The notes beneath the pieces were generated by a model. That model had not been told where the DNA came from. It searched no databases and worked only from the letters and a program-made list of their open reading frames with translations. The position numbers were made by a program, and so were the translations under genes. From the NCBI GenBank assembly GCA_021292165.1, contig CM037877.1, positions 34,112,197 to 34,176,196 of the forward strand: a stretch of DNA of 64,000 bases. Reading direction: 5' to 3'. Every line of letters begins with the position of its first letter. Position 1 is the stretch's first letter. Of this stretch, positions 55,006 to 64,000 are shown in pieces. Source of the DNA: Shinisaurus crocodilurus (taxonomy: Eukaryota; Chordata; Lepidosauria; Squamata; Shinisauridae).

Positions 55006-55700
55006 GAACATAAGAAGAGCCATGCTGAATAAGACCAAGGGTCCATCTAGTCCAGCTCCAGCATTCTGTTCACATAGTGGCCAACCAGCTGCCCATGGGA
55101 TCCCACAAGCAGGAAATGAGTGCAGCAGGGATGGACGAATTCCCCTTACCTCGCCTCGTTGGGTGCTCGCCAAGCACCCCCGCTGCGCAATCCATCTCAC
55201 GGTGCCAGCTGAGATGCTCAGCAAGATGCTTGGCAGACTTCTGGGTCCCCGGCACTGCGTTTTTTACATTAAAACCAGGGTAAACTATACCTTAAAACTG
55301 CCATGAATAGCAAATCTTGGCCGTTTTAAGGTGGTTTTCCCTGGTATTTACGTAAAAAACACAGCGCTGGGGACCTGGAAGTTGCTTTTCCCGGCTCCTC
55401 TCATGGGGACTTGTGCTGAGCTGGGGAAAGGTAAGTCGCGCAGAGCTCGGGGGGGTGGTGTCGAGCGGAGCGAGTTCGCCCCGCTTCCACCCGCCGATTG
55501 AGCTCCATGCACACCCCTAGCCAGTAACACCTTTCCGCTCATGTTCCCCAGCAACTAGAGTACTTAGCCATACTGCCTCTGATACTGGAGGAAACATAGC
55601 TAATGAGGACTATTGCCATTTATACCCTTCTCCTTCATTAATAGCCTTCTCCTCCATGAGGAGATGCAGTATGACCAGCTCATGTTGGTCATATTGCATC
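55006..55700 (+). mobile_element. Dispersed reptile repeat, split by an insertion
   Basis: AAGAACATAAGAAGAGCCATG, in parts, then TCCATCTAGTCCAGC and GTGGCCAACCAGCTGCCC is a pattern I associate with a common sauropsid repeat whose class I cannot state. It resumes at about 55520 with CCCCAGCAACTAGAGTACTT and CATACTGCCTCTGATACTGG. The insertion is 55127-55518. Confidence 0.5.
55127..55518. mobile_element. GC-rich MITE-like insertion with internal palindrome
   Basis: Starts AGGGATGGACGAATTCC, ends GGAGC-inverse CTCCATGCACACCCCTA, loosely inverted. Inside, 55244-55375 is a strong foldback, from GGTCCCCGGCACTGCG with TTTTTTACATTAAAACCAGG to CCTGGTATTTACGTAAAAAA and CGCTGGGGACC. Class uncertain; hAT-like ends are the best guess. 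Confidence 0.6.
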
Positions 55701-56404
55701 CTCAGAGTATTAACTTGACATTGAACATTTTCTTTTTTTTTAAAGAAGGTTGATTGAAAAAAGTGTCCGTACTTTTATATAAGATGTACTATAACAGTGA
55801 CCCATAGGGGGAGTAGAATATAACAGACACTTTAACTTCAGGCATGTTTTTGAAAAGAAAAAAAAAGTTCCAATTGGAGCCAATAAAGAACATCTGTTGT
55901 TTTATTTATAGCTCCCATTTCCAAGAAGTATATTCTATAGCAGATGAAAAAGTGGATGACAGCTCATAATTCATGAAGTTACCAAAGCTTAATCTGATAG
56001 AACATCATGTACAAAACTCCTCCCTACCACACAGACAGTATCGCTTCCTTCTAACAGAAGATAGTATGGGTTTGCTACATGTTAAATTGAGAGTTGACAT
56101 ACAATTTGCCGCACTTGTTATAATAATTAAACATTTAATAAAGAAGCATGATGCCTCGTTGCAAAATGTTAGCTTAGAACTAGCAACTCGCTACCAGGGA
56201 GATGCATTTTGTTAGCACATTCCTAAACTGATTACTACCACCACCCCGAAATTGGGTTTATTTTCCACCCTGGATCTATTTTGTTTTGTATGAGATGAAC
56301 TCCTTGCATTGTCATCTTAATGATGTATTTTTTAAGGGACATTTCCTTGCATGTCACTTAAAATATTTTGAAGTTTTGAGTAAAAGTTTCATCTGGAAAT
56401 ACTG
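55701..56404. other. Intron; no gene seen
   Basis: Unclassified AT-rich sequence. An 80-codon plus-strand frame at 55973-56215 has no recognisable family. Confidence 0.35.
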
Positions 56405-56406
56405 TA

Positions 56407-56655
56407 CAGTCATGCCTTGGATTGAGAGCATAATTCGTTCCGGAAACGTGCTTGTAATCCAAAACACTTATATCAAAATGAAATCCCCCCCAAAAAAATT
56501 GTACAGAGATTTTTAATTTAAGCCGTGCTACAGTACTTGTATTGCAAGACGTCGCTTGTATATCAAGTAAAAAAAAATTTAAATAAATATTTAAAAATTT
56601 GCTTGTCTTGCAAAACGCTCTCAAACCAAGTTACTTGCAATCCAAGGTATTACTG
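56407..56655. mobile_element. Tigger/pogo-like MITE, copy 2
   Basis: CAGTCATGCCTTGGATTGAG to CTTGCAATCCAAGGTATTACTG (21 shown in two parts: CTTGCAATCC and AAGGTATTACTG) with TA on both sides. The middle is AT-rich, unlike copy 1. Confidence 0.9.
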
Positions 56656-57009
56656 TACTTACCAACAACTTACCAGAACTGACCAAATTCGCTACTCCCT
56701 TTGACAGCTGAAACAGACAAGGAAATTGATCAGGCAAGACTACACATATCAGACAGCCGTAAGAGCGTACTTGCGAAAGACTGACAAAAATAATAATTAA
56801 AGAAAATTGCAACCCTAATTGTGCATTTTTGAGGCACCAATTTATTTATTTTTAAAGCTGCGGAATGAGTAATGGTCCTTCCAAAGTGCTGTTTCAGCAT
56901 TGGTGGGAAGGCAGTCACTAGGAAGATTGCAAAAAGTGAGCAGCATGGACTTTTTTCTTCTCTTGCCAAGCTGCTTTGTAGCCTTTCCCAACAATGAAGT
57001 GCCCCTGCC

Positions 57010-57178
57010 GGGTTCGGACAACACAACAAGCCATTGCAGGCAAGAACAACCCTAAAACAAGCCATAGGTTCTCAGGGTGGCTTCTTCATCAAAAATAAGC
57101 CACCCTGCAGAAACCATGTTGGGTTTGGACAAACAACAATGGTTATCCAGGCTGGGTTGTCATGTGTCATGCAAACCA
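57010..57178. repeat. Palindromic mini-element, GGGTTCGG family
   Basis: GGGTTCGGACAACACAACAA at the left and GGGTTGTCATGTGTCATGCA at the right are approximately inverted. A central hairpin CAGGGTGGCTT/AAGCCACCCTG lies at about 57075-57105. Confidence 0.55.
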
Positions 57179-60100
57179 GGTCATTGAGTCCCAGAGAAAG
57201 CAATCCCAGAGAAAGTTAAGTCCCATTGGAATACTGGCTGTAATCCGGTGAGTTCTGTTCAGCATCCAGCAAGCTTTCATTGATTTCTTGAAAATAGTGT
57301 CTCCCTCCTTTCCCACTCCCACATAGTAAAATACTTTCTAACCTCTCTCCAACTGAAAAGCAGCTTGCTATGTGAGACATGGTGGAGATAAAAGCCCTGC
57401 CGGCCACAGATAGGTTACAGCTAGTAGCACTTAAGTAGTTTGATTTTCCTAGGACTTAAAGCTTACTTAACTTTCTCTAGATTTGTGCTCATACAGTATG
57501 AGTTTCCAAGATAAATTCACACATGTACCGGTAAGTGAATTTGCATGTATCTATAGGAAAGTAACTGTGATGGAACTCTATACCTGCAAAGCAGATATGG
57601 AATAATTATTACCCAAACACTCAGGCCTCAATACACTTGCTGTGTGGAAGAGTGTCACTGAAAATCTAAGAGAAAAGAAAAGGAGGAATGACTCAGGTTT
57701 GGATTTAAATTGTAATATTAGACCATAGTCTTCTGTATACCTTCTAGTAAATGAGTCCCTTTTTTCATAGTGTATCGTATTACATTTTAAAGGGCAGGTT
57801 AGGTTATAATTTTTGTTCTATCCACTTTCATGCTTCCTCTAGCAGTAATGAAAGGTTTCGCTCAGACACTTCAGGGCCAATCTTCCAGCTTTAACTTTCC
57901 ATAGGTCTGTGCCAGGTAATAACTCTGAAAATCTCTTTTTACTGAGAACTGCTCCAAAAGGTGCAGCTGTGTGCTGGTTTCGTCTTGCAGTTTGTAGCTA
58001 TGTTGGCAGTACTTAGATGCAAGGTATGTTGTCAGCTCCCACACGTTGCTGTTGCTAAATGCTGTTCAGGCCTGCCTATTAGTGAGAGGGAAGAGCATTT
58101 GGATTGGAGGGAATCCCATCTTCTGTTTCATCTGATTGGTTATCATTGTGGCAAGGTAAAAATAGAACCAGTGGAAAATCCAACATTTCTGACATGTCAT
58201 CAGAAGCCTCCTTTAACCTGGCATAAATGCTCAATGGCTAGTATCTTAATTCTTTAAGATACTTCTAGGAGCTTGTAAATTTTGGAGATAGTGGGGTTTA
58301 AAATAAAACCGAAACAGTACGCTTTGTCTTATGTGAAAAGGAAAATGATTACTTTAAGTGAAAGACTTATACTGGATTGTAGCAAAGGAATCTGCAAAGT
58401 TGCCCAGATTCTTAAGAATGGACTTGGGTCTCCAAACCTCTGTGCAGTTTTACAGCACACTTCAAAGCAGAAGATAATTTTAAAGTCAGGTACTGGTTGC
58501 AGGCTGCATGTCATGCTTCATTATTTCTGTGTGTTCATTAAAAATTGCATGTTGGAAGTGGGCTCGTTTCACGTTGCAATCCTTCTGATATGTGTGCAGT
58601 CCTCTGTTCTCTTACATCTAACCCATATTCAGAGCTTATTTTGGCTTTGGTAGTTGGAATACTGACTTATTCCAATCTGTTGCTGTAACATGTCAGCATT
58701 TTAAAAATTAAAAGCACAGCGAACAAACCTGGCCTTCTGTGTAAGTCTTGTAAAATGGCATTTAGTTCTAAGAATGTTGTAAAGTGTTTAGTTTGGCAGA
58801 CAAATATTTCCTGAGATCTTTTTTTTACTTTAAATGACTGTAATTTTCAGTTTTGTGCCAAAGGTGGAAAGTTTACTGCTGAAAGTACCAATTGCAGTAT
58901 AGTGGTGTGGGGCTTTTATACAAGAGTCTTGCAGAAAGTACAGCTAGCTGCTGCAAGAGGTCCATTTTTTAAAAACTACTATTAAAATAGTATTTTAACG
59001 TGACATTCTGTGAGGTTGTGTCAGTTGTGATAATGTATTTGCTCATTCATCATTTTTTCACATTACGTACATTTTAAGTGCTTTTAATTTCCATCCGTTC
59101 CTTAAGAATTGAACTAGAATTGTTACGCTTTTCATTTAAATTAAAACTTGCAGAGTTAATTTGAGTGTTAAATTCAGTTAGATGAAAGTATAGTTTCAAA
59201 AAGCAAAATAATCAGAGCTGCCACCTAATTTTTTAAAACAGTTAATTGCATGATTTTAGTGGATTGATCAATCAGTTAAATGTGCATCTGAGTAAAAAGA
59301 GTTCTGAAATAAAAAACATACTTTCTATGTTTTTAGAAGATGGATACAAATATCATAATAGCAGGCATCATCTTAGAAGAAAAAATATTTTCTCTTCCCT
59401 CATACCATCTTAGAAGAGGTGTCCCCTGCTTTGGGTGAGAGAAGGGAGAATGCCTGCCCTAAGATCTTGTTTGCCATTTGCAGCTTTTATAAGTACTTGT
59501 ATTAAATACTGTATTTTTAATTGCTGGGGGCTTTTTAGAAAATCAAAAAGATCTTAACCAATTTGTCTAACAGATTAAGGATACAATGCTATGTTCAGAT
59601 ACTTGGGAGGAAGTCCCATTAAAAATAAGATTTACTTCTCAGAGTAGATGTGCATAGGATAGCACTTGACACATTGCAGTTCTCGAAGTTATCTTTTATG
59701 TAGCAAACCCAGTTGATTGCAAGAGTATGTCTAACTCATGTCACCCTGTTTTTTTTTATCTAGAGAAGATAGGACAAGATGAGAGAAGCCTCTCCTTAAA
59801 AAATAGTTTAATACTTATAACTGCTATAAAACTGCAATGCAGTTGTATATATTTGTGGAAATATTCTGTTTATAAAACATATTAGTCCATTGCTACTTCT
59901 CCATCTCCAAACTGCTTCTGCCCAGATGTTCAGTAGTTAAAAGTAGGTCCACCTGTACATTGATGTATAAAACCCATGACTGTCAGTCAAAGTAAATGTC
60001 ACCTAGGTATGGTTGGCAGAAGTGGCCACTACCTTGGAGCTATCCTTTTTTATTGTGTGGTAAGAGTAAGAGGTTATCTTTTTAGGATACTGTCATTTTA

Positions 60101-60510
60101 AATGGTAATTCAGATAACAGGTAACTTACTCTTGCAGTTTTGGAAAAATAAAGGATATCTAGAGGAAAGTGCCATTGAGATGGCTCTAGTTTGAAAGGAG
60201 ACATAGGATTTCTGCATAGTAGATTGCTAGCCACTGTTCAACATTTCTAGATTTCTTCTGATATAAAATGGTAAAGCTGAGCTCAAAGGAATAGAGAAAA
60301 TGCTTCAATTTGCTTTCCTTGCTGATAACACTAGAGGGAGTAAGAGAAACAAGGCAGTGTGTGTGTAGGTAAAGTACCTAGTAGGATTTTTTGTTCCATA
60401 TTTGCCCTTCTCAGAGCTGCTTCACACACAACTGTTTACTTTGCAGATATTCTGTGTAGGTAAACTACATGTAGATGATCATGTATGCATGCATGAGAAA
60501 GAGGCAGTTG
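57179..60510. other. Intron; long repeat-poor stretch
   Basis: Only one small palindromic repeat (59575-59672) was recognised. A 123-codon plus-strand frame at 58282-58653 has no recognisable family and ordinary composition. This is the largest repeat-poor part of the window after intron 1, so conserved regulatory DNA is possible, but nothing in the sequence alone shows it. Confidence 0.45.
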
Positions 60511-61518
60511 GTCATAGTAGGCGATCACTCGTGACCGAGTAAGATTGTCTTCCAGGATAAAATTACAAAAAGAAAAATATAAAAAGAGGAAATTCTAAAA
60601 AAATTGTGTAGATTCTAGCGATGGGTCCGTAAGTGACTGTGGAGGCCAATTCTAGATCCACACAGCTTCCCACAGTGAGGACACAGGTTACCAGGTAGAA
60701 GATGGTCCTGTAAAGGATTCGTTTGACGTGCTTTTCGCTTAGCACGTTTCTCCTTTTCATCTTGCACTCAGGCTTCTTCAAAGTCCATGGAACCTTTGTG
60801 AAAGGCCGACCTCCAGTTAGATCGTTCATGGGCCAGAGCTTCCCAGTTTTCGATGTTTATATTGCATTTTTTAAGATTAGCCTTAAGAACATCTTTAAAC
60901 CCCTTATACTGACCACCGATATTCCGCTTTCCATCCTTGAGTTGGGAATGAAGTAACTGCTTTGGGAGACGGCAGTCAGACATTCAAACAACATGACCGG
61001 TCCATTGAAGTTGGCGTTGATTTTTTCAACGCTAGTAGTCTTTGCTTCCAGTACACTGACATTCGAGAAAATGCGGCACTTGCGGAGCTCAAACGATGCT
61101 GGATTTCACTGTCAATGTTAGCTGTAACAGAAAGATAGCTGCCAAGATAGAGAAAACGATCAACATTTTCCAGTATTGCCCTGCCAAGCTGGATAGATGG
61201 CATCACCAAAGGGTTAACTTGCACTTGCTGATGAAGCACTTGCTGATAAAGCACTTTGGTTTTTTTGATGTTAAGTGAGAGACCAAGTTTTTCGTATGCT
61301 TCTGCAAAAGCATTTAGGATAGTTTGGAGATCATCCTCTGAATGTGCGGAGCCCACATTATCATCAGCATACTGAAGTTCCACAATGGAGGTTGTAATTA
61401 CCTTACTTTTTGCTTTCAGACTACTGAGATTAAAAAGCTTTCCATCTGTTCGATATATGGCCTGTCCAATTTTAACTTCAAAGCCAATGGAGGACATGTT
61501 GCTTGCTTGCCCACTTGC

Positions 61519-61645
61519 TTATATATCATTCGATATATAATTATATATATATCGATATATAATTCGATATATATATATCGAATATATATATTCGATATAT
61601 ATCGAATATATTCGATATATAATTCGAATATATCGATATATAATT
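61519..61645. repeat. ATATCGA-rich self-complementary array
   Basis: Irregular repeats of ATATATCGA, TCGATATAT and ATTCGATATA fill a break in the RTE reading frame. Almost every unit is its own reverse complement. It produces artificial Ile/Tyr-rich frames on both strands. Confidence 0.85.
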
Positions 61646-62132
61646 CCCACACAAGTGGGGAGTTTCCCCTCGACAAGATGTAAAATCATGGCGATGAAAA
61701 TAGCAAATAATGTTGGGGTGATAACACATCCCTGTTTAACATCTGATCCCACTTTAAATGGAGCACCATGAGAGCCGTTGTTGTCCAAAACCGTTGCCGT
61801 CATGTTGTCATGAAGAAGTCGCAAGATATTCACAAATTTATTGGGGCGTCCAATTTTCATAAGGATAGTCCAGAGAGCCGTTTGGTCTACAGTATCAAAG
61901 GCCTTAGCCAAATCAATAAATGCCATATAAAGGGGTTGATTTTGCTCCCGGCATTTTTCTTGGAGCTGACGTGCAGTAAAAATCATGTCTACTGTCCCTC
62001 TAGAGGGGCGGAAACCATATTGAGATTCAGGGAGGATCTCTTCTGAAATGGATAGAAGATAGTTTGCGAGAATCCTAGCAAATATTTTATCTGTGGTAGC
62101 TAAGAGAGAAATGCCCTGATAGTTTCCACAGT

Positions 62133-62184
62133 CTGTTCTATCACCCTTCTTAAAGAGGCTGTTCTATCACCCTTCTTAAAGAGG
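62133..62184. repeat. 26-bp tandem duplication in the RTE
   Basis: CTGTTCTATCACCC with TTCTTAAAGAGG occurs twice in a row, disturbing the RTE frame. Confidence 0.9.
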
Positions 62185-62639
62185 GTGATAATTATGGCAT
62201 CCCTGAAGTCTTCTGGGATCTCTTATCCAGATTTTTTCAATGAGTTTATGAAGATGTTGTACAAGTTCGGGGGGGCCCTCTTTAAAGATTTCAGCAGGAA
62301 TCCCATCTGGTCCACTAGCTTTGTTATTCTTCATTTGATTAATGGCTTTTATAACTTCATCCAAAGTGGGGAGTATTGCAAGTTCCTCTCTAATTTGTTT
62401 TTGCGGTATTTGCGAAAAAAATCTAATTATCCACCTTAGATTTACGATTTAAAAGATCATAATAATGCTCTTTCCAACACAGTGCAATAGACACTTTGTC
62501 TTTTAAGAGTTTGGTGCCATCTTTTGATTGTAAAGGGTTTGTACCATAGGTTTTTGGTCCATAAATGGCCTTTGTGGCCATTGTATACATTGTAAATGTA
62601 TATACTTTTATAAATAAAACAATATATTTCTGGCATGGG

Positions 62640-63425
62640 TATTTCAAAATGGTTGATTTCCTAGAATAAACAAAACTTCTTAAAAGTTTTATATAAAATA
62701 ATGCTTGTTGATGAATAGTATATTTAGAATGACTACTTCTGGCTCCACTATGCTAGGAGAGAGAAGAACATCCTTTTCATACAGTTTGTTCTTTTTCTAG
62801 AGAAACTTAAAATCATTCCTGCAAAGAATGCTTTCAGAGGCTTACTCTGTGAATCTGGTTCTTGTTCTGTGGCAAAGAACTGCTCTTAAGAGGATTCTGT
62901 GCCAACTAAAAAAAAAGGGGGGGTTGTTGCTTGAAAAAATGTGGCATGTTAATGGGATGGGGTTTTTTTTAGAAATCACATGCTTTCTTAATAATAGTAC
63001 CAACTGCTCCCCAAATAAAGGTGTACAGCTCCCTAAGGTGGTGATCGACATTAACCCAGATCACACTGACAAGGGGGATGAACAATAAGCCTGAGAAATG
63101 CATGGCAAGACTCCTGAATAGAGCAACCCTGGGAGACGCTCCAGTTGTTAGACTGCATATGAGTTTACCCATGAGCACAAACTGCATGCCAGTTCCATGC
63201 CACTGAGCACTTTTTGAGAACCACTCTATAGCAGCAATATCCCCTAAGATCCCTAGCGTATTTGGCACAGGTACTCAGTACTCATGACAGTCAGGGCAAA
63301 AATATGGGACCACCTTTCCCGCAAGAGGGACCATCATAGGTGGGGACCCACACACAGCCAACACTTGTTCTCGTACTCTACATTAACTTTCCAAGGAAAT
63401 GTCCCAAGCTTACAGGGATAGCACT
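62640..63425. other. Intron; no gene seen
   Basis: Unclassified sequence. Confidence 0.35.
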
Positions 63426-63433
63426 CACTATCA

Positions 63434-63552
63434 CAGTGTTCTCCAACCTTGGGTCCCCAGATGTTTTTGGCCTACAACTCCCAGTAGCTGGTTGGGGCAT
63501 CCTGGGAGTTGTAGGCCAAAAACATCTGGGGACCGAAGGTTGGAGAACACTG
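63434..63552. mobile_element. hAT-type palindromic MITE, copy 2
   Basis: Same family as 7349-7482, with the exact 8-bp duplication CACTATCA (63426-63433 and 63553-63560). The centre of the palindrome differs by a small deletion. The rest of the window to 64000 shows no gene. Confidence 0.92.
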
Positions 63553-64000
63553 CACTATCAGGTTGCCTTTTTTTTTTTTTTATAACAAGAAGTTGATAGG
63601 GGCACACTGACCCCAAAGCTTCCCTGTGACATGGTTACTATTCCCCTCCATTGTAACACTTGTGCATGGCCATCATATATAGGCGGTGCACAAAACCCAG
63701 ATTAGGTTCATGGCCTTTATTTTATTTACATTTCTCAAAGATGAACATACGTTATTGTAACATGGCTTGAGGTCCTTGCAGTGAAACAGTTATTTTATAT
63801 GATGATGTTGTTGTTGACTGAGAAGTTCTGATTCTAGTGACACTTGATTTAAAATAACTGAAGGTGAACAAAATTATCTGAAATTGAAGAGTATGTTTCA
63901 GAAGTAGCATGTTTGGGGGGGGCGGTTAAGTGGAAAGGTAATTATGGCAGGAGAATGTCAATCAAGACGATGCTAAATGTGTCCTGGATTTTTATTGTTT

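Larger units (their letters stand above)
60512..62630 (-). mobile_element. RTE-clade LINE, 5'-truncated, minus strand
   Basis: Read on the minus strand it gives KAIYGPKTYGTNPLQSKDGT, then INQMKNNKASGPDGIPAEIF, then FIDLAKAFDTVDQ (motif A), VKQGCVITPTLFAIFI, VELQYADDNVGSAHSEDD (catalytic motif), LSLNIKKTKVL and FLYLGSYLSV. After a gap of roughly a hundred residues it continues with DGKRNIGGQYKGFKD and WRSAFHKGSMDFEE at the C-terminus. The order is that of RTE reverse transcriptases, and it lacks the BovB-type motifs I would expect, so a non-BovB RTE lineage is likelier. Broken by stops, an AT-rich insertion (61519-61645) and an internal deletion. Confidence 0.9.

Noticed and set aside
58282..58653. 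123-codon frame as a small intronic gene
   Set aside because: No recognisable domain, ordinary composition and no supporting signals; could be chance.
61416..61986. Ile/Tyr-rich proteins
   Set aside because: Artefacts of the ATATCGA array within the RTE element.
1..64000. CRISPR arrays, operons or phage genes
   Set aside because: No regularly spaced direct repeats and no prokaryotic gene organisation; this is vertebrate DNA.
28502..64000. A second PIK3R1 coding exon
   Set aside because: No text resembling the BCR-homology or SH2 regions with splice sites was found on the plus strand.

Overview
This is vertebrate nuclear DNA, most likely from a squamate reptile (a lizard or snake). The repeat mix supports this: L2- and CR1-type LINEs, an RTE-clade LINE, Penelope-like remnants, an L1 3' end, 5S-rRNA-headed SINEs, tRNA-headed SINEs and many short hAT-type palindromic transposons. 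There are no prokaryote-style operons, and nearly all long open frames are transposon coding debris or chance frames in GC-rich DNA. The species call is an inference from repeat types; I could not run a search.

One host gene is supported: the 5' part of PIK3R1 (p85-alpha regulatory subunit of class IA phosphoinositide 3-kinase), on the plus strand. A CpG-rich block at about 17.54-18.70 kb looks like its promoter and non-coding exon 1, with a candidate splice donor after 18385. A candidate acceptor at 27763/27764 opens a 5'UTR segment leading to the ATG at 28168. The first coding exon (28168-28501) encodes the SH3 domain and the first proline-rich segment, and ends at a clean GT donor. The remaining 35 kb is read as the large following intron; no further PIK3R1 exon was seen.

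Layout. 1-6.0 kb: a palindromic repeat, a tRNA-type SINE, then a long L2-type LINE interrupted by a GC-rich foldback insertion and an LTR-like insertion that itself carries an L1 tail. 7-13.4 kb: hAT palindrome, 5S-type SINE, solo LTR, a second decayed L2 with a hAT inside it, and a 305-bp recent duplication. 14-17.2 kb: SINEs, microsatellites, a G/T-rich block and a near-perfect palindrome. 17.5-28.5 kb: PIK3R1 promoter, intron 1 and first coding exon. 28.5-64 kb: intron 2 with 5S-type SINEs, Penelope-like remnants, hAT elements (one about 1 kb with a 94-bp minisatellite), a second solo LTR of the same family as the first, a CR1 3' end, two Tigger/pogo-like elements and a minus-strand RTE.

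I found no new gene system. The best leads are structural: the GC-rich triple-hairpin insertion in L2, 5S-headed SINEs carrying a CR1-type tail with a CR1 3' end in the same window, two solo LTRs with exact target duplications, several families of palindromic mini-elements, and nested insertions whose target duplications can be read directly.
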